Assembly (NCBI GenBank): GCA_016720425.1
Contig: JADKKQ010000014.1
Location: forward strand, 1-64,000
DNA length: 64,000 nt
Source of the DNA: Betaproteobacteria bacterium
Lineage (GTDB): Bacteria > Pseudomonadota > Gammaproteobacteria > Burkholderiales > Casimicrobiaceae
Direction of reading: 5' to 3'
This document shows positions 7,712-15,600 of the stretch, one piece after another; the first letter of the stretch is position 1; each line of letters begins with the position of its first letter. Below the pieces are notes generated by a model. The model searched no databases and was not told the origin of the DNA. It saw only the letters and a list, made by a program, of their open reading frames with translations. The translations under genes and the position numbers were made by a program.

Positions 7712-8707
7712 ATGTTCGGACTGAAGATTGCGGCCGTGTGCTTCGCCGCGGCGGTGACGGCGGGAGGAGCCTTCGCCCAGGCCCCGACGAAGATCGACTT
7801 CCAGCTCAACTGGAAGATCTCCGGCGACCACGCCCCCTACTACGTGGCCCTCGAAAAGGGCTGGTTCAAGCAGGAAGGGCTCGACGTCAACGTCATGATC
7901 GGCCAGGGCTCGGGCTTCACCGTCCAGATGGTGGATGCCGGCAAGGCGCAGATCGGCATTTCCGACGCGCCGGTGCCCATCGAGGGCCGGTCGAAGGGCG
8001 CGAAGGTGAAGATCGTCGGCATCATCTTCGACAAGCATCCCAATGCCATGTTCTTCTGGAAGGACTCGGGCATCGCCAAGCCGCAGGACCTCAAGGGCAA
8101 GACGGTGGCCGTTCCGGCCTCGGACGGGCACAAGGTGATGTGGCCCGCGTTCGCGAACCTCATCGGCGTCAATGCCGCCGACGTGAAGTTCGTCAACATC
8201 GAGCCGACCGCCAAGCCGGCGGCCCTCGGAACGAAGAAGGCCGACGTCGTCTTCGAGCTGTACACGGGCAAGCCCTTCATGGAAAAGGCCGTGCCGGCCG
8301 ACAAGCTCGGCGTCCTGCTCTGGGCCGACTACGGCTTCAACGCCTACGCCCACAGCTACATCGCCAGCGAGGACTTCATCAAGTCCAACCCCGAGGCGTT
8401 GCGCAAGTTCCTCAAGGTCGTGTACCGGTCGTGGGAGTTCACGCTCAACAACATCCCCGAGTCGATCGACATCCTGTCCAAGTACCATCCGATCAATCGC
8501 GACGACTTCGTGGCCAACCTCACCGCGGTGCGCGAGTTCTTCAAGACCGACCGGTACCGGAACTTCGGCATCGGCTACATCGACGCCGCGCGGATGCAGG
8601 ACACGATCAACACCGTCAAGGAGAAGGGCGTGGACATCAAGGGCGACCCCAAGGACTTCTACACCGTGGATTTCCTCCCCGTCCCGCCCTACAAGTACAA
8701 CTTCTGA
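7712..8707 (+). CDS. ABC transporter substrate-binding protein, NMT1/THI5-like
   Basis: This is a periplasmic binding protein of 331 residues. The signal peptide has a core around AAVCFAAAVTAGGAFA with cleavage before QAPTK and no lipobox, so the protein is soluble. The NMT1/THI5-like fold is indicated by IDFQLNWKISGDHAPYYVA at the N-terminus, GWFKQEGLDV, and a helix-turn with GKTVAVP. A strong ribosome binding site (GAAGGAGGA) sits 7 nt before ATG 7712, the best in the operon, fitting the need for excess binding protein. In this family the ligand is usually a small amine, sulfonate, pyrimidine or related compound; here it is unknown. Confidence 0.88.
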   Translation: MFGLKIAAVCFAAAVTAGGAFAQAPTKIDFQLNWKISGDHAPYYVALEKGWFKQEGLDVNVMIGQGSGFTVQMVDAGKAQIGISDAPVPIEGRSKGAKVKIVGIIFDKHPNAMFFWKDSGIAKPQDLKGKTVAVPASDGHKVMWPAFANLIGVNAADVKFVNIEPTAKPAALGTKKADVVFELYTGKPFMEKAVPADKLGVLLWADYGFNAYAHSYIASEDFIKSNPEALRKFLKVVYRSWEFTLNNIPESIDILSKYHPINRDDFVANLTAVREFFKTDRYRNFGIGYIDAARMQDTINTVKEKGVDIKGDPKDFYTVDFLPVPPYKYNF

Positions 8708-8783
8708 CCACCCCCGGCCGGCCCGGCCCCGCGCGGGGCGCGGGCCGCCGAACGACGAGCATCCCGACGAGGCGGAACGGCAC

Positions 8784-9551
8784 GTGAGCGACGACCGGAA
8801 GGCGCTGATATCCCTGCGCAACGTGAAGAAGGTGTACCGGACGAGGGATACCGAGCTCGAGGCCCTCGGCGACGTCAGCTTCGATGTCTTCCCGGGGGAA
8901 TTCGTGTCCGTCGTCGGCCCCTCGGGCTGCGGCAAGACCACGCTGCTGAAGATCCTGGCGGGTCTGTTGCCCCACTCGTCCGGGGAGATCGTCGTCGAGA
9001 GCGAGAATTTCGACATCGAACGGGAGGTGGGCTTCGTGTTTCAGAAGCCCCTGCTGCTGCACTGGCGCAAGGTGCTCGACAACGTGCTGCTGCCCATCGA
9101 GATCCTGAAGATCAACCGCAAGAGCATGGTCGGCCGGGCGCGGGAGCTGCTCTCGCTGGTCGGGCTCGACGGCTTCGAGGACCGCTACCCGAACGAGCTC
9201 TCCGGGGGCATGCAACAGCGCGTGTCCATTGCCCGCGCGCTGATCCACGATCCCAAGCTCCTGCTCATGGACGAACCCTTCGGCGCTCTCGACGCGATCA
9301 CGCGCGAGCGCCTCAACATGGAACTCCTCCACATCTGGGAGGAAACCAAGAAGACGATTCTCTTCGTCACCCACGGCATCAACGAGGCGGTGTTCCTCTC
9401 CGACCGCGTGATCGTGCTCACGGCGCGCCCGTCCCGGATGGCAGCCTCGCTCGACATCGACCTCCCCCGGCCACGATCGCAGGAGGTCAGGACCGACCCC
9501 GCGTTCGGTCGCTATGCGCTCGAGATCTACAAGGGTCTCGAGATCACCTGA
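8784..9551 (+). CDS. ABC transporter ATP-binding protein, NitT/TauT type
   Basis: This is the cytoplasmic ATPase of the importer, 255 residues. It has Walker A GPSGCGKTT near residue 50, a Q-loop in VFQKP, signature LSGGMQQR near 140, Walker B LLLMDEPFGALD, and a switch His in THGINEA. The start is GTG 8784. The 76-nt gap after the binding-protein gene contains a GC-rich inverted repeat (about 8716-8750) that may stabilise the upstream mRNA or reduce read-through, as is common downstream of binding-protein genes. The energy-coupling subunit is therefore likely made in lower amount than the binding protein. Confidence 0.92.
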   Translation: MSDDRKALISLRNVKKVYRTRDTELEALGDVSFDVFPGEFVSVVGPSGCGKTTLLKILAGLLPHSSGEIVVESENFDIEREVGFVFQKPLLLHWRKVLDNVLLPIEILKINRKSMVGRARELLSLVGLDGFEDRYPNELSGGMQQRVSIARALIHDPKLLLMDEPFGALDAITRERLNMELLHIWEETKKTILFVTHGINEAVFLSDRVIVLTARPSRMAASLDIDLPRPRSQEVRTDPAFGRYALEIYKGLEIT

Positions 9552-9565
9552 CGGAGAGCGAGACG

Positions 9566-10645
9566 GTGGACCGGCACAGAGTGTTCGGCGTCGGCATCCG
9601 CGGCGCCGGCCAGGTGGCGCGCCAGCACGCCGAGGCGATCGCCGCGAACCCGCAGCTGCGGCTCGCGGCAGTGTGCTCGCGCAGCCGCGAGAGCGCGGAG
9701 CGACTGGCCCGCGAGTTCGCGGGCGCCGCCAAGGAAGGCCCGCCGGTCAGCGTGTTCGCGCACTACCCGGACCTGCTCGCCGACGCCGCGGTCGACATCG
9801 TGTCGGAGTGCATGCCCAACCATCTCCACGCGCGCGAGGCGATCGCCGCCTTCGACGCGGGCAAGCACCTGATCCTCGAGAAGCCCGTCGCCATCGACCG
9901 CGAGGAACTCGCCCTTCTCCAGGATGCCTGCCGGCGCGCCGGCACGCGGAGCGTGGTCAGCTTCGTGCTGCGCTGGCACCCCCTCGTCGCCACCATCAGG
10001 GGCCTTCTGGCGCGCGGCGTCATCGGCGAGCCCTACTTCTCGGGCTTCGACTACTGGCACGGGATCAAGGCGAGCTTTCCCAGCTACGAGTGGATTCGCC
10101 GCCGGGAGTTCGCGGGCGGCGCGATGATCACCGGCGGCTGCCACGCGGCCGATCTCGCCCGGCACCTGAAGGGCGAGGTCGCCGAAGTGGCGGCGTATTC
10201 GACCCGCGCGCGCGACGATTTCGACTACCCGACGACGGTGTCGGCCGCGGTCAAGTTCCGGGACGGAACGCTCGGCCGCCTGTCGGCGTCGCTGGACGGG
10301 GTCAGCTTCCCCTATCAGTTCAACATCGACCTCCTCGGCACGCGGGGCGCGATCCGCGACAACCGGCTCTTCTCCACCGAGCTCTTCCCCGGGCAGAAGG
10401 ACTTCTCGCTCATCCCCGGCGACACCCCGAATTCCGGATCGGTGGCCCACCACCCCTTCAAGCGCGAGATCGACGACTTCGTGGACGCGCTGCTGACCGG
10501 CGCGCCCGTGCTGTCCGACGTCGCGGACGCCTGCAGGTCGATGGAAATCTGCCTTGCCATCACCGAGTCGGCGCAGAGCGGAAGGCCCGTCGGGATCGCC
10601 GCCCCCGAGGACCTGCCGGCGGCGGTCGGGAAGGGCGCCGGATGA
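9566..10645 (+). CDS. Gfo/Idh/MocA-family oxidoreductase
   Basis: This is an NAD(P)-dependent dehydrogenase of 359 residues. The Rossmann domain begins with GVGIRGAGQVARQHAEAI and is followed by the family marker EKPVA near residue 109, whose Lys is catalytic. The C-terminal alpha/beta domain holds GGCHAADLARHLKG with the conserved His/Asp. These enzymes oxidise or reduce a hydroxyl of a sugar, inositol or related ring. The start is GTG 9566 with a purine-rich GGAGAGCGAG upstream. Its stop overlaps the ATG of the creatininase-like gene (ATGA), so the two are coupled and probably act in sequence on the imported compound. Confidence 0.85.
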   Translation: MDRHRVFGVGIRGAGQVARQHAEAIAANPQLRLAAVCSRSRESAERLAREFAGAAKEGPPVSVFAHYPDLLADAAVDIVSECMPNHLHAREAIAAFDAGKHLILEKPVAIDREELALLQDACRRAGTRSVVSFVLRWHPLVATIRGLLARGVIGEPYFSGFDYWHGIKASFPSYEWIRRREFAGGAMITGGCHAADLARHLKGEVAEVAAYSTRARDDFDYPTTVSAAVKFRDGTLGRLSASLDGVSFPYQFNIDLLGTRGAIRDNRLFSTELFPGQKDFSLIPGDTPNSGSVAHHPFKREIDDFVDALLTGAPVLSDVADACRSMEICLAITESAQSGRPVGIAAPEDLPAAVGKGAG

Positions 10646-11466
10646 CTTCACGCCTGCCCGGAACCGAAGGGTCACGTCCCGTGCCCGTCACGACCCGGCG
10701 CATCGCGGAGATGACGAGTCCGCAGTTCGCCCGGGCCGTCGCGGCGTGCGACACGTTGCTGCTGCCCCTCGCTTCGGTCGAGCAGGGAGGCAGCCACTGC
10801 CCTCTGGGCGCCGACGTCATCACCGCCGAGGCCGTCGCGCTGCTGATCGCGGAGCAGGCCGACTGCCTCGTCGCCCCGACGATCCCCTACGGCGACACGC
10901 TCGAACTGGGTTCGGGACCCGGGACCGTCGATGCCGGTACGGCTGCATTCGCGGCCTACGTCGAGGCCGTCGCCGGTTCCTTCCTGCGCCAGGGCTTTCG
11001 CAACATCGTCTTCCTGTGCACCCACTCGCTCGATCTCAGGGCCGTGGACAGCGTCTGCCGTCGACTGCGGATGCAAGGCTGGGGCGTCGGCGCCATCGAC
11101 TGGTGGAAGGCGGTCGGCGAAGCGGCGAAAGGCCAGACGGGATCGGCGGCACCGTTCGGGCACGGCGGGGAGGTCATCACCAGCGTCATGCTCGCCCTTG
11201 CCCCGGAAACGGTCGACCTGGACAGCGCCGAGGACGAATCGCCGCTTCCCGCGCTGTCCTTCGTCGCTGCGCACGGACCGGGGTCGGCCTTCGTCGCCTA
11301 CGGCAATTTCCGCGACTATTGCCGCTCGGGTGCATGGGGCGCGGTGCGCGGCATCGCAACCGCGCAGAAGGGCCGCGCCTGGATCGACGGCGCGGTCGGG
11401 AACGCCGCGCGCTTCGTCCTGGAGTTGAAGGCGGCCTTCCCTGCCGGGCCGAACGACGGTTCCTGA
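10642..11466 (+). CDS. Creatininase-family hydrolase with altered metal motif
   Basis: This is a 274-residue protein of the creatininase (creatinine amidohydrolase) family, metal-dependent hydrolases that open amide or ring substrates. The family N-terminal motif, normally E-x-H-G-P-H-x-P-x-G-x-D, reads EQGGSHCPLGAD: the Glu, second His and Asp are kept but the first metal-binding His is Gly. The middle His region reads LCTHSLDL instead of the usual GHGGN, and the later Glu appears in FGHGGEVITS. It is the last gene of the operon and is translationally coupled to the Gfo/Idh gene. Members acting on keto-inositols are known next to Gfo/Idh genes. The substrate here is unknown and the metal site may be rebuilt. 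Confidence 0.7.
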   Translation: MTSRLPGTEGSRPVPVTTRRIAEMTSPQFARAVAACDTLLLPLASVEQGGSHCPLGADVITAEAVALLIAEQADCLVAPTIPYGDTLELGSGPGTVDAGTAAFAAYVEAVAGSFLRQGFRNIVFLCTHSLDLRAVDSVCRRLRMQGWGVGAIDWWKAVGEAAKGQTGSAAPFGHGGEVITSVMLALAPETVDLDSAEDESPLPALSFVAAHGPGSAFVAYGNFRDYCRSGAWGAVRGIATAQKGRAWIDGAVGNAARFVLELKAAFPAGPNDGS

Positions 11467-11501
11467 TCGCTACCGGCTGCCGGCGATCGCCGGCAGGTCG
11501 A

Positions 11502-12563
11502 TCACGGCGTGCCGCCCGCGAACCGGTAGGGCCTGCCGGTCTTCATCGACTCGTAGATGCCGCAGACGAGTTCCACCGGCAGCCTCGCCTCCGCGCCGTC
11601 CACCGCCGGCTTGGTGCCCTGCAGGATGGCTCGCACCATGTCCTCGATCTGCCGCCGGTGGCCCTCGATGCCGATGGCCTTGGGGTCGCTCGCGCCGTCG
11701 CCGAGGCTCTTGCCGCCCATCCCGGCCAGTATCGACGCGTCCAGCGGATCGGTGTCCGCGAACTGCCAGCGGACGATCGCGTCGCCCTCGATGGCGGCCG
11801 TCCCCCGCTCTCCCGAGACCTCGATCTGCAGCGGAAAGCCCGGCGCGCAGGAGGTGCTCGACTCGATCACCCCCATCGCGCCGCTGGCGAAGCGAACCAC
11901 GGCACAGGCGTTGTCCTCGGTTTCCAGCCGCGCGTGCGTGCGCGTGGCCGTGTAGCCGAACACTTCGGCAGGTGCCCCGGCGAAGTGCAGCATGAGATCG
12001 ATGGTGTGGATGGACTGGTTCATCAGGCAGCCCCCGCCGTCGAATTCCCACGTTCCGCGCCAGGCCCCCGAATCGTAGTATTCCTGGCTGCGCAGCCACT
12101 TGATCCTGCCGCTCACGAACAGCAGCCGCCCGAACCGGCCGGCGACGATCGCCTCCTTCATCGCCATCGCCCCGGCGCCGAAGCGATTCTGGAACACGGG
12201 CGAGAGGATGACACCCGCCTGCCGGCAGGCGTCGACGATCGACTGGGCCTTCTCGGCCGTCGTGTCGAGGGGCTTCTCGCAGAGCACGTGCTTGCCCGCC
12301 CGGGCCGCCGGTATCGCGACGCTCGCGTGCAGACCCGTGGGCGTCGCCACCGTCACAGCGTCGATCGGCGCCTGCGCGAGAAACCGGTCCAGGTCGGCAT
12401 AGCTCTCGATGCCGTGCTTGGCGCCGAAATCGCGGGAACGCTCGGCGACGCTGTCGAAAACGGCGGTGAGCCGCGCGCCTTCCACGGCCCGGATCGCCTC
12501 GGCATGGAACGCGCCTATCGTTCCCGCGCCGACGATCCCGAAGCGTACGCTGTCCTTGCTCAT
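11502..12563 (-). CDS. Second Gfo/Idh/MocA-family oxidoreductase
   Basis: This is a 353-residue NAD(P)-dependent dehydrogenase with an N-terminal Rossmann fold (GIVGAGTIGAFHAEAIRAV), the EKPLDT marker near residue 97 and GGCLMNQSIHTIDLMLHF in the C-terminal domain, which carries the catalytic His. It differs clearly from the plus-strand Gfo/Idh protein, so the island has two separate oxidoreductases. Its start overlaps the stop of the NagB-like gene (ATGA at 12560-12563), placing it last in the minus-strand operon nagA-nagB-gfo. It faces the creatininase-like gene tail to tail across about 35 nt, with no clear terminator. Confidence 0.85.
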   Translation of the reverse strand: MSKDSVRFGIVGAGTIGAFHAEAIRAVEGARLTAVFDSVAERSRDFGAKHGIESYADLDRFLAQAPIDAVTVATPTGLHASVAIPAARAGKHVLCEKPLDTTAEKAQSIVDACRQAGVILSPVFQNRFGAGAMAMKEAIVAGRFGRLLFVSGRIKWLRSQEYYDSGAWRGTWEFDGGGCLMNQSIHTIDLMLHFAGAPAEVFGYTATRTHARLETEDNACAVVRFASGAMGVIESSTSCAPGFPLQIEVSGERGTAAIEGDAIVRWQFADTDPLDASILAGMGGKSLGDGASDPKAIGIEGHRRQIEDMVRAILQGTKPAVDGAEARLPVELVCGIYESMKTGRPYRFAGGTP

Positions 12564-13396
12564 CTGGCTCTCCCTGCTTGGCTTGGCTGCGAGGCGGCGA
12601 GACGCTGCCGCAACAAACCGGCCGCCGCATCGTCGAGGTGGAGCGTGGCGCTGGCGTGCCGACGCAGAATCGTGGCCGGACAGGCGGTGCCGACCGCCCC
12701 GCACAGCGCGCTGTCGACGGCGGCCGCCTTGCGTGCGCCGGGCACGACGCCAACCAGCACTCTCCCGGACAGCAGCGCCGGGCAAGTCAACGTGATGGCT
12801 TGGCGCGGCACGGCCCCGATATCGGCGAAGCAGCCGTCGTTGACCTGCTGCTGGCGGCAGGCTGCATCGAGTTCGACGATCTTCACGGCTTGCGGGTCGT
12901 CGAAGTCGGCGACCGCCGGGTCGTTGAAGGCGATGTGCCCGTTCTCGCCGATGCCGAGGCAGACCAGGTCGATCGGCGCGGCCGCGAGCAGGGCGGCATA
13001 GCGCCGACACTCGGCCGCGGGATCGGGAGCTTCGCCGCGGATGCCGTGAAACGCCGCCGGGCGCACTTTCGCCAGCAGATGTTGCTGCTGGTAATGGCGG
13101 AAGCTGGCCGAGTGGCTGGCCGCCAAGCCGACGTATTCGTCCATGTGGAACACCGTCACCCGCGACCAGTCGATGCCGGGCGCGACGGCCAGGCCGGCGA
13201 TCAGTTCGTCCTGCGACGGGGCGCTGGCCACGATGATGCGGGCCCGGCCCTGCGCCTGGATCGCCGCGCGCAGCACCTGCGCGGCCTGCTCGCTTGCGGC
13301 TCTGCCCATCGCGTTGCGATCGGGGTGGATGAAGACCTGCAGCCGATCGACCGCGAAGTGGGTGACGTCGGGGTGCGTGCTTGGCGTGGGGGGCAT
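12560..13396 (-). CDS. nagB: Glucosamine-6-phosphate deaminase-like protein (NagB family)
   Basis: This is a cytoplasmic enzyme expected to convert glucosamine-6-phosphate to fructose-6-phosphate and ammonia, or to act on a related amino-sugar phosphate. Family motifs are present: the phosphate/substrate loop VASAPSQDELI, FHMDEYVGL with the proton-relay Asp, and LGIGENGHIAFNDP. Length is 278 residues from ATG 13396; the frame stays open to a TTG at 13444, which would overlap nagA by 11 nt. I chose 13396 because the extra residues are proline-rich and unlike the family. It is flanked by NagA and a Gfo/Idh gene. Confidence 0.85.
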   Translation of the reverse strand: MPPTPSTHPDVTHFAVDRLQVFIHPDRNAMGRAASEQAAQVLRAAIQAQGRARIIVASAPSQDELIAGLAVAPGIDWSRVTVFHMDEYVGLAASHSASFRHYQQQHLLAKVRPAAFHGIRGEAPDPAAECRRYAALLAAAPIDLVCLGIGENGHIAFNDPAVADFDDPQAVKIVELDAACRQQQVNDGCFADIGAVPRQAITLTCPALLSGRVLVGVVPGARKAAAVDSALCGAVGTACPATILRRHASATLHLDDAAAGLLRQRLAASQPSQAGRAR

Positions 13397-13433
13397 GTTC
13401 GTCAGCGGGTGGTCGATGGATGCTGGAGCAGGA

Positions 13434-14366
13434 TCAGGTTGCAAGTTCGGGCAGTTCGATGCCGAAGCGAGCCGCGATCAGCGTCGAGAAGTGGTCCCGT
13501 GCCGCCTGCAGGTCGAGCCCGAGCCACCGCTGCAGATTGCGCACCCCCTCGTCGGGGCAGAGCGCCGAACCGGCGAAGTGCTGGGTCCCGGGCAGACGAA
13601 CGACACGGTCGTCACCCACTTCCATTTCCACCTGGCCCATCCGGTAGCGTCCGGGAGGCGCGCCGGCCGGTGCCGCGCAATCGGTGGTGAACAGCGCCTT
13701 TCCGGCGGGCTTGGCGCGATAGAAATTCCTCAGCACCGAAGGCGGCAGGTGGATGCCGTCGGGAATGAAGAACGCCGTGAGTTCGTCCCGCGCCAGCAGC
13801 CGTTGCATCACATTGGCGTGGCGGTGCATCTGGATGGGCACGCCGTTGCCGAGATGCGTGCAGAATCGCGCGCCCGCAGCGACGGCGGCGTCGATGTCCG
13901 CGTCGGATGCGTCGGTGTGGCCGAGCGAAACCTGCACGCCGGCGGCCGTGACGTGGCGAATGAACGGCGCGCTGCCCGGCCACTCCGGCGCCAGCGTGAC
14001 GAGACGGATGTTGCCGTTGGCCGCGGCCTGCAGGCGATCGAACGCGCCGGGCTCCGGCGGCCCCATGTGCCGCGCGTCGTGCGCGCCACGGAAGCCGGGT
14101 TGCGGCGAAAGCCACGGCCCCTCGAGGTGATAGCCGCAGAGCGATTCGGCCACGACGGGATCGGCCGCGCGGAGGCGTTCGAGATTCTCCAGCTTGGCGC
14201 CCAGGGCCGCGACGGCGTCCGTGATCAGCGTGGCGAAGAAGCGCCGGGTCTGGTGCGCCGCCAGCACATCCACCGCCCGCCGCAATTCGGCCGCCGACAG
14301 GCTCGGCTGCTGGAAGTCGACGCCGGCAAAGCCGTTCACCTGGATGTCGAGGAGGCTCTTCTTCAT
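13434..14366 (-). CDS. nagA: N-acetylglucosamine-6-phosphate deacetylase-like amidohydrolase, short N-terminus
   Basis: This amidohydrolase-superfamily enzyme would remove the acetyl group from an N-acetylated amino-sugar phosphate. Key sites are visible: LLDIQVNGFAGVDF at the very N-terminus, the metal-binding Glu in YHLEGPWLSP, His in SLGHTDAS and in THLGNGV, GIHLPP, and the catalytic Asp in TTDCAAPAG. At 310 residues it lacks the roughly 50-residue N-terminal beta-sandwich half of typical NagA (about 380). No sensible extension exists upstream of ATG 14366, which has a GGAG site 12 nt away. First gene of a minus-strand operon with nagB and gfo. Confidence 0.82.
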   Translation of the reverse strand: MKKSLLDIQVNGFAGVDFQQPSLSAAELRRAVDVLAAHQTRRFFATLITDAVAALGAKLENLERLRAADPVVAESLCGYHLEGPWLSPQPGFRGAHDARHMGPPEPGAFDRLQAAANGNIRLVTLAPEWPGSAPFIRHVTAAGVQVSLGHTDASDADIDAAVAAGARFCTHLGNGVPIQMHRHANVMQRLLARDELTAFFIPDGIHLPPSVLRNFYRAKPAGKALFTTDCAAPAGAPPGRYRMGQVEMEVGDDRVVRLPGTQHFAGSALCPDEGVRNLQRWLGLDLQAARDHFSTLIAARFGIELPELAT

Positions 14367-14815
14367 CGCGACTCGAACTCCTTCCCGAAAGTCATGGGTC
14401 CGTTCGCCGCGGTGCGCCGGAGTTGCCGACCGCGCGGCACCCGAGCCGGCACGATTCTGTCGTGGGGCAGGCATCGGTGCGCGAGGCGGGGCGTCCTGGC
14501 CATGGTGCGAACGGTTGAAAGCAACGTCGGATCGGATTTGCCGGACGTCTCGATCATGATACGTCCGATTGCGAGGTTCGCCACCGATCGGCCCGACAGG
14601 AAGGTCCCCGCCAAGACGCCGCCGGCCCCGGTTACGAGTCGCCAAGCCTCGGCAAAGGTCGCATGAAGGCCGATGGCTGTATCAGAGCTCGGACGCGAGG
14701 CGCCGTCCGGTTCGGTACCGCGCGTGCGTAGAATGACGTCATCGCCCCGGCGGTGAAGCTCGACGACACAGCGGACTCCATCGCACCGCGCGGGCAAAAC
14801 ATCCTTGTCAGACCG
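14367..14815 (+). other. Intergenic region between nagA and the MarR gene
   Basis: About 450 bases between divergent genes, with no convincing coding frame on either strand. It must hold the nagA promoter (minus) and the MarR promoter (plus). One inverted repeat is listed separately. I see no clear -35/-10 pair. Confidence 0.6.
14537..14562. promoter_or_regulatory. Inverted repeat CGGACGT-N12-ACGTCCG, candidate operator
   Basis: CGGACGT (14537-14543) and ACGTCCG (14556-14562) are perfect 7-bp arms around an AT-richer 12-nt centre. It sits in the divergent nagA/marR region, 171 bp upstream of nagA. A regulator site is plausible but the bound protein cannot be assigned. Confidence 0.3.
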
Positions 14816-15319
14816 ATGCCGAAGACCCAACCGCCCCGACCGCGCAAGGTCGAGAACCCGAGAAAGCCGTTCGAGCGGCACGTGCCGGGCATCCGTTACG
14901 GAATGCTCGACGACGTCGTCGGCTACGCGATCCGCCGCGCCCAGATCGCCATCTACGAGGAGTTCGACCGCGAGCTGCTGCCGCTCAAGATCACGCCGCC
15001 GCGCTTTTCGTCGCTGCTGCTGATCGAGAACAATCCGGGGCTGACGCAGACGCAACTGGCGGAGTTGATCGGCGTCGTGCGTTCGGGAATGGTGGCGCTG
15101 ATCGACTTCTTCGAGGCCGAGGGCTGGGTGCGGCGCGACGGCAAGGCGGGCGACCGGCGCGCCTACCACCTGCGCCTGACGTCGAAGGGCGCGGCGCATC
15201 TCGCCGTGGCCAAATCCCGCGTTGCCGCGCTGGAGGACCGCTGGAGCTCGCGGCTCACGCCCGCGGAAAAGCGGAAACTGCTCGCGCTGCTGGACAAGGT
15301 GGGTCCGCCGGGCGCGTGA
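14816..15319 (+). CDS. MarR-family transcriptional regulator
   Basis: This is a cytoplasmic dimeric DNA-binding protein of 167 residues, normal for MarR. A winged helix-turn-helix lies at about 70-130: TQTQLAELIGVVRSGMVALI is the recognition part, and the wing contains RRDGKAGDRRAYHLRLT with the family DxR signature. The N-terminal region RYGMLDDVVGYAIRRAQIAI supplies the dimer helices. ATG 14816 gives the usual family length; an in-frame ATG at 14753 would add 21 untypical residues. It precedes the exported flavoprotein gene, with a perfect palindrome between them, so it probably controls that gene and possibly itself. Confidence 0.85.
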   Translation: MPKTQPPRPRKVENPRKPFERHVPGIRYGMLDDVVGYAIRRAQIAIYEEFDRELLPLKITPPRFSSLLLIENNPGLTQTQLAELIGVVRSGMVALIDFFEAEGWVRRDGKAGDRRAYHLRLTSKGAAHLAVAKSRVAALEDRWSSRLTPAEKRKLLALLDKVGPPGA

Positions 15320-15367
15320 CCGCCCCAAGGCGGCCATCGGTCGCGACCATTTGTCGCGTGGAAGTAC

Positions 15368-15384
15368 TGTTCACCACGTGAACA
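15368..15384. promoter_or_regulatory. Perfect palindrome TGTTCACCACGTGAACA, candidate MarR operator
   Basis: Seven-bp arms TGTTCAC and GTGAACA flank a CAC centre. The site lies 49 bp after the MarR gene and 217 bp before the flavoprotein gene, next to an AT-rich AATATTTGAT stretch that could be a -10 region. Its size and symmetry fit a MarR dimer. Confidence 0.55.
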
Positions 15385-15600
15385 ATATTTGATGCCGATC
15401 AAGGGCTGCGGCTCCCGCCGGCCCTAAGCTTCACCCGATCTACGGCAGCACCTTCGTCGTCCCTGCCCATCGGGCAGGCGCAGCGCAACGACCCGCGGTC
15501 CGCGGCCACGGTGTCCTTGCCGCTCCCGCCCACCGACGAACAACCCAGGGCGACGACAACGGGGCGATGCTCCGTGCGCGAACCCACCCACGAGGAAAGG

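Noticed and set aside
8708..8783. GC-rich inverted repeat between the binding-protein and ATPase genes as a terminator
   Set aside because: The repeat is imperfect and has no T tract; the ATPase gene clearly belongs to the same operon, so at most it stabilises mRNA.
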